37,658 nt of DNA from Saccharibacillus kuerlensis DSM 22868 (GTDB taxonomy: Bacteria > Bacillota > Bacilli > Paenibacillales > Paenibacillaceae). Every line of letters begins with the position of its first letter. The first letter of the stretch is position 1. The notes under the pieces are model-generated. The model searched no databases and was not told the origin of the DNA. It worked only from the letters and a program-made list of their open reading frames with translations. Location of the stretch: contig NZ_KB899309.1 in assembly GCF_000378145.1 (NCBI RefSeq), positions 1 to 37,658 on the forward strand, read 5' to 3'. Position numbers and translations under genes: made by a program. Below are positions 1-7,566 of this stretch, piece after piece.

Positions 1-2
1 GG

Positions 3-755
3 TATGCGTACGTCAACGGCAATCCGGTGTCGTATATCGATCCGTTTGGCCTAAGTGCAGATGGCGCGACATGGTGGCAGACAGGGCTGAGCTTCGCAGC
101 GGATTCCCTGCCGTTTGTCGGGACGTTCAAAGGGATCCAGGAAGTGTTCACCGGTGTGGACATGATTACCGGACAGCAGATGTCGGTCACGGATCGCGTC
201 GCGACCGGAGTGGGAACGGCGGCGAGCTGGATTCCTTTTGGTAAGCATGTTGGGAAGTATGTGGCGAAGGAAGGGATTGAAGGCGGGGCCTGGCTGGTAG
301 GGAAGATTAAGAAACCTCCCGTGCAGACGACAGAGCCGAGAGACTTCAGTTTGAAGCTGGATTTGCAGTTGTTTGCTAAGGGTGATAGAGAAGCTAATTT
401 AAAGAAACTAGGGTTTCAAGATCACCATATCATTAGTGACAAAAACAAATTAACGAAAAATCACGATTTGCTAGATGAGGTTGGATACAATTTACAATCT
501 CGAAATAATAAAATGTTTTTACCGACTAACGATTCCTTACATCCCACAAGAAGTATTCATAAGGGGAGGCATAGTAATAGTGTTAGTGAAAATTTAGCAA
601 ATCAAATGGATGAAGTTCTTGAATATGGAAGAGCAAATGGATGGACTCAACAACAATACAATGATGCTCTTCGCGATATAATAAATGGAGAAAGGAAGTT
701 GTTACGAGATGGAAGTAGGGCTTTAAATAAAAATAAACGTCCTAATGCTAATTAA
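3..755 (+). CDS. RHS-family polymorphic toxin, C-terminal part with AHH-type nuclease tip (5' end outside window)
   Basis: The reading frame is open from the left edge, so only the last 250 residues are present. The first residues read YAYVNGNPVSYIDPFGLS, the classic end of an RHS repeat-associated core. A Gly/Ala-rich pre-toxin region follows (about residues 20-110), then the linker LDLQLFAKGD often seen before toxin tips in Bacillota. The final ~125 residues hold a DHHIIS motif followed by HPTRSIHKGRHS, resembling the AHH branch of the HNH/Endonuclease VII superfamily, so the tip is probably a DNase or RNase delivered in contact-dependent competition. Base composition drops sharply to AT-rich near base 370, exactly where the toxin tip begins, which fits the module exchange known for these genes. 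An immunity gene follows 15 bases later. The RHS assignment is firm; the nuclease subtype is inferred from motifs. Confidence 0.88.
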   Translation, partial: YAYVNGNPVSYIDPFGLSADGATWWQTGLSFAADSLPFVGTFKGIQEVFTGVDMITGQQMSVTDRVATGVGTAASWIPFGKHVGKYVAKEGIEGGAWLVGKIKKPPVQTTEPRDFSLKLDLQLFAKGDREANLKKLGFQDHHIISDKNKLTKNHDLLDEVGYNLQSRNNKMFLPTNDSLHPTRSIHKGRHSNSVSENLANQMDEVLEYGRANGWTQQQYNDALRDIINGERKLLRDGSRALNKNKRPNAN

Positions 756-770
756 TAATGAGGTGATTAC

Positions 771-1307
771 TTGTTGTGGATATGGTCTGTTCCAGAAAAA
801 TTTCCAAATAAAAAAATGGGGGAATACGTAAAAGGTAGTGGTACTGATAGATTTGTTTTTAGAGAGGGAAGAGAATTAACCGAGCAAGTAATTCCCCCAA
901 AAATTGTATTTGAATGTTTAGAAAAGCACTTGAATGATGTGTTGCCGAATAGTGGATTATTATTGATCGTTTCGAAAAAAGTAATAGAAATTCTAGAAGG
1001 TATTTGTCCTCAAGATATTCAAGTGTTTAAAGCAAATGTTTATGTAGGAGAAAAGAGAATTCCTCATTACTACCTTTTAAATATAGTAAATGCTGTTGAG
1101 GTAGTAGATAAAGATAAATCAGAATATACTACCATTAAAGGAACTGAGGCAATTCTGAATTTCAAGAAGATTGTATATAAATTTGGTGTTTTGCCAAACA
1201 ATCATCATATAGTCAGAAATCTTGATTATAAATCTCATGTTCTAGTATCTGATGATCTTAGAGACGTGTTTGAAAGACATAGCATCAAAGGAGTTCAATT
1301 TATTTGA
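771..1307 (+). CDS. Imm11-like (DUF1629) immunity protein for the adjacent RHS toxin
   Basis: A protein of 178 residues begins at a TTG (a second TTG follows directly) preceded by GAGGTGAT. The C-terminal half has the pattern I associate with the Imm11/DUF1629 family: a YYLLNIVNAVEVVD strand with a following SEYTTIKG segment, then a C-terminal VSDDLRDVFERHSIKGVQFI-type ending. Its gene lies 15 bases after the toxin stop and shares the AT-rich composition of the toxin tip, unlike the GC-richer RHS core. Its expected role is to bind and neutralise the upstream nuclease tip in the cytoplasm of the producer and its kin. Family assignment is from memory of the consensus; position and composition support it independently. 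Confidence 0.75.
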   Translation: MLWIWSVPEKFPNKKMGEYVKGSGTDRFVFREGRELTEQVIPPKIVFECLEKHLNDVLPNSGLLLIVSKKVIEILEGICPQDIQVFKANVYVGEKRIPHYYLLNIVNAVEVVDKDKSEYTTIKGTEAILNFKKIVYKFGVLPNNHHIVRNLDYKSHVLVSDDLRDVFERHSIKGVQFI

Positions 1308-1315
1308 TGATATGT

Positions 1316-1353
1316 ACCTTGATTGGCTCTATGCCTTTCAAGGTTTCTTTTTT
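1316..1353 (+). terminator. Rho-independent terminator after the toxin/immunity pair
   Basis: ACCTTGA (1316-1322) pairs with TCAAGGT (1338-1344), followed by a T-rich run to 1353. It starts 9 bases after the immunity stop codon. Confidence 0.7.
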
Positions 1354-1407
1354 AGAACATAAACAATGAAATGATAACTAAGGTTGATTCAGTTGCGAAG
1401 GTGAAAG

Positions 1408-1470
1408 AGTCTATATATGATACATGCCCACTACTACAACCCGGAGATTAAGCGGTTTGTGAATCGAACC
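1408..1470 (+). pseudogene. Orphan RHS-core fragment
   Basis: In one frame this stretch reads SLYMIHAHYYNPEIKRFVN, the highly conserved RHS-core block (typically RYYNPEIKRFVN) that lies shortly before the YAYVNGNPVSYIDPFG motif in intact RHS proteins. It is bounded by a stop just upstream and loses RHS similarity right after the Asn-Arg-Thr. It lies downstream of the immunity gene, where displaced toxin/immunity cassettes usually accumulate, so I read it as the remnant of a former RHS tip cassette left by recombination. Confidence 0.65.
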
Positions 1471-1534
1471 GAGATGCCTACTGCCCAAATCTCTTACAGT
1501 CGGCCTTTGGGAAAAGATTGAACCTTTCTGGTGA

Positions 1535-1663
1535 GGTTTGGTCCATTTTTCAAAAGGCGGTCGCTGTGTTAAATTGAAAAGGTATGTCCGTGGCTTATCA
1601 AGAGCGGACAAATACATAAAGAAAGTGGAAGAGGAGAAAGATAGAAGGACGGTGCAAAAATGA
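1535..1663 (+). pseudogene. Possible decayed gene tail, ATGA-overlapped with the next gene
   Basis: This frame is open for 42 codons without a convincing start and ends in a charged stretch (ADKYIKKVEEEKDRRTVQK). Its TGA overlaps the ATG of the following gene as ATGA, an arrangement typical of translationally coupled operon genes. It may be the 3' end of a gene whose beginning was removed by the RHS rearrangements immediately to the left. I do not recognise the sequence, and a chance open frame is possible. Confidence 0.25.
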
Positions 1664-2187
1664 ATGGGTTTACTATATGGATGATCGTAATCAATACGTC
1701 ATTTTGGTTAATTTGCTGCTTTGGCACAGCCCACTTGGTTCGATTCCTGCCTAAGTCATGGTATGAAAAAAATCAGTGGTTCTTTGCGGAACGTTCTTTT
1801 GAAAGAAAAGTATATAAAAGAATTGGGCTCGATCGATGGAAAGATAGGCTTCCGGAATGCGGGAAAGTGTGGAACTTTCAGAAGAAAAATCTCAATGAGG
1901 ACCTTACTTTGAGTTATGCGGATAAGTTCATTTTAGAAACGAAGTATGCGGAAGTCGGACATTTGGGCATGGCTGTACTGGGGTTTGCTTGTATATGGGT
2001 GAATCCAAGTGATTATGCGCTGATGGCTTTCATTCTTGCGGGAGTGAATGTGATTGTTCAGATCCCGTTTTGTTTGATTCAGAGATATAATAGACCGCGG
2101 CTGCTTCGTTTGAGATCGCGTTTAGCACGCAAGAGCAGAGAATCTTATACAAATACAAATAACCCCCAAACCGGTTCCGACATTTAA
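1660..2187 (+). CDS. CrtO-like membrane protein (glycosyl-4,4'-diaponeurosporenoate acyltransferase family)
   Basis: This is a 175-residue protein with an N-terminal hydrophobic segment (about residues 5-28) and two further membrane segments (about 100-140). It shows the family blocks RWKDRLPECGKVW, YADKFILETKYAEVGH and IQRYNRPRLLRLRSR, which match my recollection of the CrtO acyltransferase family that attaches a fatty acid to the sugar of staphyloxanthin-type carotenoids. The His of AEVGH replaces the more usual AEWTHW arrangement. No other carotenoid gene (crtM, crtN, crtP, crtQ) is in the window, so a role in pigment synthesis is uncertain and this may be a paralogue of unknown substrate. 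AAGGA lies 10 bases before the ATG. The last codons run into the left arm of the terminator. Confidence 0.65.
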   Translation: MNGFTIWMIVINTSFWLICCFGTAHLVRFLPKSWYEKNQWFFAERSFERKVYKRIGLDRWKDRLPECGKVWNFQKKNLNEDLTLSYADKFILETKYAEVGHLGMAVLGFACIWVNPSDYALMAFILAGVNVIVQIPFCLIQRYNRPRLLRLRSRLARKSRESYTNTNNPQTGSDI

Positions 2188-2215
2188 CGGAGCAGGCTTG
2201 GGGGTTATTTTCTTA
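2161..2215. terminator. Bidirectional terminator between the convergent CrtO-like gene and nspC
   Basis: AACCCCCAAACC (2161-2172) pairs with GGCTTGGGGGTT (2195-2206), with one mismatch, followed by ATTTTCTT on the plus strand. The minus strand has a T-rich tail after the mirror arm, so it could serve both convergent genes. The left arm lies inside the end of the upstream coding region. Confidence 0.7.
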
Positions 2216-2217
2216 AC

Positions 2218-3360
2218 TTAAGACAACCGCGAACTATAATCCTCGAACTTGAACTCGCGGATTACTTTGATTCCTTCTTCGTCGCTGTAAGTCGCGATCG
2301 AAGGCAGGTTCACGCCGTTGAACATATGGTTCTTAACCATCGTGTAATGCGCCATGTCGCCGAAGACCAGCTTATCGCCGATTTCAAGCGGACGGTCGAA
2401 CGAGTAATCGCCGATGACGTCGCCGGCCAGGCAGGTCATGCCGCCGAGACGGTACGTGATCGCTTTCTCGCCCGGCATACCGGCGCCAGCGATGTTCGGA
2501 CGGTATGGCATAGCCAGTACGTCCGGCATGTGGCATTCTGCCGATGTGTCGAGAATGGCGATGTCCATGCCGTTCTTGATCGTATCGAGTACGGTTGCCA
2601 CCAGGTATCCGGTGTTCAGCGCGATCGCTTCGCCCGGCTCCAGGTAGACCTGCACGTCGTACTTATCGCGCGCGAACTCGATGCAGCGGATAAGGCGTTC
2701 TACGTCATAATCCGGACGCGTGATGTGGTGCCCGCCGCCGAAGTTCAGCCATTTCATGTTTTTGATGACATGGCCGAATTTCTCGTCGACGACTTTGAGC
2801 GTGTTCTCCAGCGTATCGGAGTTCTGCTCGCACATCGTATGGAAATGCAGGCCGTCGATGCCTTCCAGATCCGATTCGTCAAAGTTCTCCAGCGTAATGC
2901 CCATGCGGGAGTAAGGCGAGCACGGATCGTACAGAGGCACTTCAAGCTCCGAATATTCCGGGTTGATGCGCAGGCCCACTTCAATCTTGCGGCCTGGGTA
3001 GTTCAGGACTTTGTCCTTGAACTTGCGCCACTGGGCGAACGAGTTGAAGACGATGTGATCCGTATAGCTCAGCAGCTCGTCGAACTCGCGGTCCACGTAA
3101 GCCGGCGCGTACACATGCACTTCTTTGCCCATTTTCTCGTAACCCAGTCGTGCTTCGAACAGCGAGCTTGATGTGACGCCTGCCAGATACTTGCCGACCA
3201 GAGGATACTCCGCGAACATGGAGAATCCTTTCTGGGCGAGCAGAATTTTGGCACCGGTGCGCTCTTGAACGGAACCGAGCAGCTCAAGGTTCTTGGTCAG
3301 CAGGCGCTCGTCCACGACGTAGCAGGGAGACGGGACGGCGCTGAAATCGATGTCTGTCAT
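2218..3360 (-). CDS. nspC: Carboxynorspermidine/carboxyspermidine decarboxylase
   Basis: A 380-residue PLP enzyme of the alanine-racemase/ornithine-decarboxylase fold. Lys44 in LLAQKGFS is the expected Schiff-base lysine, GLHFHTMCEQ and NFGGGHHITR match the PLP phosphate-binding and barrel blocks, and Cys276 in AECHMPD is the conserved catalytic cysteine region of the family. It removes the carboxyl group from carboxy(nor)spermidine to give (nor)spermidine. The preferred ATG has AGGAG 7 bases upstream. It lies 20 bases downstream of the dehydrogenase that makes its substrate, so the two are almost certainly one operon. In Bacillota the product is usually spermidine made from putrescine; the sequence alone does not decide between spermidine and norspermidine. 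Confidence 0.93.
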   Translation of the reverse strand: MTDIDFSAVPSPCYVVDERLLTKNLELLGSVQERTGAKILLAQKGFSMFAEYPLVGKYLAGVTSSSLFEARLGYEKMGKEVHVYAPAYVDREFDELLSYTDHIVFNSFAQWRKFKDKVLNYPGRKIEVGLRINPEYSELEVPLYDPCSPYSRMGITLENFDESDLEGIDGLHFHTMCEQNSDTLENTLKVVDEKFGHVIKNMKWLNFGGGHHITRPDYDVERLIRCIEFARDKYDVQVYLEPGEAIALNTGYLVATVLDTIKNGMDIAILDTSAECHMPDVLAMPYRPNIAGAGMPGEKAITYRLGGMTCLAGDVIGDYSFDRPLEIGDKLVFGDMAHYTMVKNHMFNGVNLPSIATYSDEEGIKVIREFKFEDYSSRLS

Positions 3361-3380
3361 GATGTTCTCCTACGCCCCTT

Positions 3381-4580
3381 TTAGTCCAGCAGCGTCGGCG
3401 AGAAATCCTCTACCCACGGCAGGCCTTGTTTGTTCAGTTCTTCCATGAATGGGTCCGGATCGAACTCTTCCACGTTGTACACGCCCGGCTTTTTCCAGAG
3501 GCCTTTGAGGACCATCATGGCACCGATCATTGCCGGCACGCCAGTTGTGTAGGAGATCGCCTGGGAACCCACTTCACGGTAGCATTCTTCGTGATCGCAT
3601 ACGTTGTATACGTAGTACGTTTTTGGCTCTCCATTTTTGGTGCCTTGGAAAATGCAGCCGATGTTCGTTTTGCCTTTCGTTCTCGGTCCGAGCGATGCCG
3701 GGTCCGGAAGGACGGCTTTCAGGAACTGAAGCGGCGCGATTTTCTGGCCTTCGAATTCGATCGGCTCGATGGAAGTCATGCCGACGTTTTCGAGTACCTT
3801 GAGGTGGTTCAGGTAGTTTTGCGAGAACGTCATCCAGAAGCGGATTTTCTTCAGGCCAGGCATGTTCTGGGCCAGGGACTCCAGCTCTTCATGATAGAGG
3901 AGGTAGATGTCTTTAGGTCCGATTTCCGGCAGGTCGTAGACTTTCTTCTCGGAAAGAGGTTCAGTCTCGATCCATTCGCCATTTTCCCAGTAGCGGCCCT
4001 TCGCCGTGATCTCGCGAATATTGATCTCCGGGTTGAAGTTGGTCGCAAACGGATAACCGTGGTCGCCTGCGTTGGCATCCACGATATCGATCTGGTGGAT
4101 CTCGTCGAAGTAGTGCTTCAGCGCGTAAGCGCTGAATACGCCGGTTACGCCTGGGTCAAAGCCGCTGCCGAGAACCGCCGTAAGGCCGGCTTTCTCGAAT
4201 TTCTCGCGGTAAGCCCACTGCCATTTATATTCGAATTTCGGATTGTCGAGCGGCTCGTAGTTGGCCGTATCCAGGTAATGTACGCCCGTTTCAAGGCAGG
4301 CATCCATGATGGTCAGATCCTGATAAGGGAGCGCCACGTTGATTACGATGTCCGGGCCGAAACTTTTGATCAGCTCCACGACTTCTTCCGTACGGTCGGC
4401 GTCAACCTGAGCAACCGAAATCTTCGTGCGTCCTCCGTCCAACTTATTTTTCAAAGCTTCACACTTCGACAGCGTGCGACTTGCGATACAAATTTCCTCA
4501 AATACGTCAGGATTCTGGACACACTTATGCACGACAACGCTAGCTACGCCGCCGGCACCGATAATCAATGCTTTTCCCAA
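3381..4580 (-). CDS. Carboxy(nor)spermidine dehydrogenase (saccharopine dehydrogenase family)
   Basis: This protein starts with a Rossmann NAD(P)-binding loop (ALIIGAGGVASVVVHK) and has the saccharopine-dehydrogenase-like fold, including YLDTANYE and GFDPGVTGVFSAYALKHYFD. It reductively condenses aspartate semialdehyde with putrescine or diaminopropane to carboxyspermidine or carboxynorspermidine, the substrate of the following decarboxylase. Two TTG codons compete as start: the one at 4580 (399 residues) is 8 bases from the GGGGG of AAGGGGGA, whereas the one at 4586 is too close to it, so I chose 4580. The gene is the first of a two-gene minus-strand operon. Assignment rests on family blocks and partner; lysine-forming saccharopine dehydrogenase is less likely because of the decarboxylase neighbour. 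Confidence 0.9.
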   Translation of the reverse strand: MGKALIIGAGGVASVVVHKCVQNPDVFEEICIASRTLSKCEALKNKLDGGRTKISVAQVDADRTEEVVELIKSFGPDIVINVALPYQDLTIMDACLETGVHYLDTANYEPLDNPKFEYKWQWAYREKFEKAGLTAVLGSGFDPGVTGVFSAYALKHYFDEIHQIDIVDANAGDHGYPFATNFNPEINIREITAKGRYWENGEWIETEPLSEKKVYDLPEIGPKDIYLLYHEELESLAQNMPGLKKIRFWMTFSQNYLNHLKVLENVGMTSIEPIEFEGQKIAPLQFLKAVLPDPASLGPRTKGKTNIGCIFQGTKNGEPKTYYVYNVCDHEECYREVGSQAISYTTGVPAMIGAMMVLKGLWKKPGVYNVEEFDPDPFMEELNKQGLPWVEDFSPTLLD

Positions 4581-5082
4581 AATCAAGTCCCCCCTTAGTC
4601 CGTTTAAAAAGATAGGTTTTCGCTGAATAACTAAACGATGGTTAAAAAATCAACAAGAAGGATTATACAAATAATCGCGCAAAAATACAAGAAAAACGTG
4701 AAAAAATCGGCAGTTTTCCGAATCGTTCTGGGATTTTAACATGGTTTTAACAGAAATACTCCGTAATTCGTCGTATTTCTCCGTTTTCTCCGTGCGGCAG
4801 CGCCATTAAGCGGCCTCAAGGAGCACAGCCGACCGATAGGAGCTTTCAGGTATTTCTTCCTCTTATTAACCGATTGGCCGCAGCGGCAATCGAAAAGCAC
4901 AGCATAAAAAATGGAAAGAAAAAGCGTCCGCGCATCTCATAGTGACTTGTCTCAATCAGATGTACGGTTTCGTTCGGCTGAGATTTCGTATCTAATCCGT
5001 GTAAGAAGTCTCCGACGGAATCGCACCTAAACCATGTACAACTCAGCCGAACGAAATCCTACTATTTAAATAGAATAAGCTG
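4581..5082. other. Gene-free stretch between the polyamine operon and the araC-type gene
   Basis: No convincing gene was found. The first 150 bases are AT-rich and should hold the promoter of the polyamine operon. A short hairpin AGAAATAC...GTATTTCT lies near 4755-4785. Towards the right end is the 15-bp perfect inverted repeat described separately. No T-run follows either structure, so neither looks like an ordinary terminator. Confidence 0.5.
4968..5056. repeat. 89-bp element bounded by perfect 15-bp inverted repeats
   Basis: TTTCGTTCGGCTGAG (4968-4982) and CTCAGCCGAACGAAA (5042-5056) are exact reverse complements enclosing 59 bases. Inside are two related motifs, CTAATCCGTGTA and CTAAACCATGTA, in the same orientation. 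The size and termini resemble a small palindromic intergenic element or MITE remnant, but no flanking target duplication is clear. Confidence 0.6.
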
Positions 5083-5949
5083 CTAGGACGGCGAACACTG
5101 CTGGCGGTAATGCTTGGGCGGCAGACCGGTGTATTTCTTGAATGCTTTGGAAAAAGAAAAGAGGTCGGGATAACCGACAGACAGGGCGATTTCCGACAGT
5201 GAGTAATGGGTCTGGGTCAGCAGCATGCGCGCTTCATCCAGCTTAAGCTTCTGCATATGGCTGACCGGAGTGTGTCCGTAACGTTCATGGAACTTTTTGC
5301 TGAAGTGGGTTCGTCCAACACCGGCATACCGGGCAGCCTCTTCGACCGTAATGCCGTCGGCATAGTGCATCTCCATATACTCCAGTCCGCGCTGCAGCCA
5401 AGAAATCGTATCCGGTTCGTCGTCTTCAAAGACAGCAGTACGTTCAAGCGCGGCAAAGAGTCGATAAAATTCGGCGAGACGATCGAGATCGGAAGTGTCG
5501 GAGGCTGTCTTGGCCAGAAATGCGCGCAGATCGGCTGCGATTTCATCGGAAGAGGATGATTGCAGATGGGGACGCTGCGAAGTCAGGCCGATGCGGCGCA
5601 GCAGCTCTACAGCCATCCTCCCATCGAAAGCGAGGAACATTGTGCGCAGAGGCGCTTCGGGATCGGTTCGGTATTCGTGCAGAACCTGAGGGAACAGGCA
5701 GTAGAGGTCGCCGGCTGCAAGCGGATGAGTTTTGCCGTTCTGCGTGAAAAATCCCGTCCCTTCCAACACGAGAATCATATAGTAGTAGGCAGTTGTACGG
5801 GGCCCGATATGGTAGTTGGGTTTGGCCAGACTTGAGCCAAGGCGGATCGGCCAAGCCGGACCGGATCTCTCGTACTCGGACGGCGTGAAAAAATGGACCC
5901 GCAGGTATTCGTGATGATCTTCCTTCGCATACTCCGTATCAATCGGCAT
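5083..5949 (-). CDS. AraC-family transcriptional regulator
   Basis: A 288-residue protein with an N-terminal cupin-like sensing domain (YYYMILVLEGTGFFTQNGK, then PLAAGDLYCLFPQVLHEY) and a C-terminal double helix-turn-helix of the AraC/XylS type. The second HTH is recognisable as SLSEIALSVGYPDLFSFSKAFKKYTG, which extends over about residues 250-275, ending in PKHYR. The start at 5949 is preceded by AAAGGAG at 8 bases; the open frame runs further upstream but without a ribosome binding site. It is divergent from the SsuD-type monooxygenase across about 200 bases and may regulate it or itself; the effector cannot be told from sequence. Confidence 0.9.
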   Translation of the reverse strand: MPIDTEYAKEDHHEYLRVHFFTPSEYERSGPAWPIRLGSSLAKPNYHIGPRTTAYYYMILVLEGTGFFTQNGKTHPLAAGDLYCLFPQVLHEYRTDPEAPLRTMFLAFDGRMAVELLRRIGLTSQRPHLQSSSSDEIAADLRAFLAKTASDTSDLDRLAEFYRLFAALERTAVFEDDEPDTISWLQRGLEYMEMHYADGITVEEAARYAGVGRTHFSKKFHERYGHTPVSHMQKLKLDEARMLLTQTHYSLSEIALSVGYPDLFSFSKAFKKYTGLPPKHYRQQCSPS

Positions 5950-5981
5950 GAACTGTGCTCCTTTCCAAATGGAAGAGACAT

Positions 5982-6016
5982 ACAAAATGACAAAGAGACG
6001 AAGCGACAAAATGACA
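5982..6016. repeat. Octanucleotide-type direct repeats in the araC/ssuD intergenic region
   Basis: ACAAAATGACA occurs exactly at 5982-5992 and again at 6006-6016, with two related octads between them (ACAAAGAG, ACGAAGCG), giving an 8-bp period. It could be a pair of AraC-type operator half-sites 24 bp apart or a simple-sequence repeat like the one at 10132-10291. Confidence 0.5.
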
Positions 6017-6155
6017 TGTACTATTTATGTAGGCCCTGCTATTATTCTAACAAAAGTATTCCAACTAGTTTAGTCGGTATATTCACCTTAAATTTTTTAT
6101 ATATAAATATAAACAAAATTTCTCGTCAAAGAGAAAGAGGAAGGATGAATCCGCT

Positions 6156-7346
6156 ATGGCAAACGGCAATCGGCAGGACCGGGAAGTCGAATTCGGCTGG
6201 TTTCTGCCTACGGCAGGAGACGGGAAATATGTAGGTGTGGCACCGGAGCGTCCGGCAACGCTGGATTATCTGACGGAAGTGGCGCAGACCGCGGAAAAAG
6301 CCGGCTTCGAATTTGTATTGATTCCGACCGGTGGGCCGTGCCTGGACGCATGGGTCGTCGGCTCGGCAGTGATGAGCCGTACAGAGACGCTGCGTCCGCT
6401 CGTAGCGGTACGTCCCGGCTTGACAGCACCCGTTCTGTCTGCACGGATGGGAGCGGCGCTGGACCAGCTTTCCGGGGGCCGTGCGATGATCAACGTAGTG
6501 ACCGGCAGTTCCGTGCAGGATCTGGAAGAGCTCGGCGATCCTCTCGCTCACTCGCATGATGAGCGTTATGAGCGAGCGGACGAATATCTGGAAGTGATGA
6601 AGCGGACCTGGGCCAACGGAGACAACCCGCATGCATCGGAATTTGCAGCGGGGGGCTTGAACGGAGAAGCACCGAGAGAGCCTTTCCGCGGCAAGCATTA
6701 TACGTTTGAGCGCGAGTCAAGCTCGCCGCAGACCGTTCAGAATCCGCATCCGCCGTTCTATCTTGGCGGAAGCTCGGTTATGGCGAAGAAAATTGCGATT
6801 CGTCATGCGGATACATTCTTGATGTGGGGAGAGCCGCATGCCTGGATTCAAGAGCAGATCGAAGAGATTGACGAAATGCGCCGCGAACATGTCCATCAAG
6901 GCGGCGAGGACCGGGAGATGCGCTACGGAATGAGAGCGCAGGTACTCGTCCGTGATACGGAAGAGGAAGCCTGGGCTGCCGCTTGGGACATTATCAGCAA
7001 AGTGTCGCCGGAAGCGATTGAACGGGCGGAGAAAGAGTTTGCTGCTACGGACGCGACCAACCAGCGGCGCCAGAACGAGCTGCGCGAGCTGTCCAAGGCG
7101 GAGCAGTTCGTTGTTGGTCCGAATCTGTGGACGGGATTGTCAGTTGTACGTTCCGGCGGAGCGATCCTGATTGTTGGAACTCCCGATCAGGTCTCGCAGC
7201 GTCTGATCGAATATGCGGAACTTGGCGTGTCTACCTTTATTCTATCGGGCTACCCTCATCTGGAGGAAGCGGAAATTTTCGGACGCGAAGCGCTGCCGCT
7301 ATTCAAGGAGAAGTGGGCCAACCTTCAGAAGCAGGCAGTACGGTAA
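6156..7346 (+). CDS. ssuD: LLM-class flavin-dependent monooxygenase, alkanesulfonate monooxygenase (SsuD) type
   Basis: A 396-residue protein of the bacterial luciferase-like superfamily. EFGWFLPTAGDGKYVG at the N-terminus, the FEFVLIPTGG strand, AVRPGLTAPVLSARMGAALDQLSGGR, NVVTGSSVQDLEELGDPLAHSHDERYERADEY and FYLGGSSV blocks are characteristic of the SsuD group, which uses reduced FMN and O2 to cleave alkanesulfonates to aldehyde and sulfite (the conserved His-Asp-Glu-Arg stretch matches the family). Residue 222 onward is the usual substrate-lid and C-terminal barrel region. There is no ssuABC transporter or flavin reductase next to it, so the true substrate could be another sulfonate or sulfone. 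AGGAAGG lies about 11 bases before the ATG. A divergent AraC regulator sits upstream. Confidence 0.85.
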   Translation: MANGNRQDREVEFGWFLPTAGDGKYVGVAPERPATLDYLTEVAQTAEKAGFEFVLIPTGGPCLDAWVVGSAVMSRTETLRPLVAVRPGLTAPVLSARMGAALDQLSGGRAMINVVTGSSVQDLEELGDPLAHSHDERYERADEYLEVMKRTWANGDNPHASEFAAGGLNGEAPREPFRGKHYTFERESSSPQTVQNPHPPFYLGGSSVMAKKIAIRHADTFLMWGEPHAWIQEQIEEIDEMRREHVHQGGEDREMRYGMRAQVLVRDTEEEAWAAAWDIISKVSPEAIERAEKEFAATDATNQRRQNELRELSKAEQFVVGPNLWTGLSVVRSGGAILIVGTPDQVSQRLIEYAELGVSTFILSGYPHLEEAEIFGREALPLFKEKWANLQKQAVR

Positions 7347-7421
7347 ATAAACGGCTGCTCGAAGAGCGTTTTGTGGTCAACAGACTCTTGGAGCGAGAAC
7401 ACCAAGCTCGATACGATGCTG

Positions 7422-7446
7422 AAGCCTTCCGTTGGGGAGGCTTTTT
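7422..7446 (+). terminator. Terminator after the monooxygenase gene
   Basis: AAGCCTTCC (7422-7430) pairs imperfectly with GGGAGGCTT around a short loop, followed by TTTT. It lies about 75 bases after the stop codon. Confidence 0.6.
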
Positions 7447-7566
7447 CATCATGATTTTTGCAAAAGCTCATGCTCGCTCGACTTCGTGCTGACTATCTTC
7501 GTATAATAGAAGAAAAGAGCGAGTCTGACTTTGATTGGGCACGTGAGTCTGGAGAGGAGCCAGGTT

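Noticed and set aside
2326-4598. Long open frames of 281 and 390 residues on the plus strand opposite the polyamine operon
   Set aside because: They are antisense mirrors of strongly conserved enzyme genes, rich in Arg/His/Val/Phe, with no ribosome binding sites.
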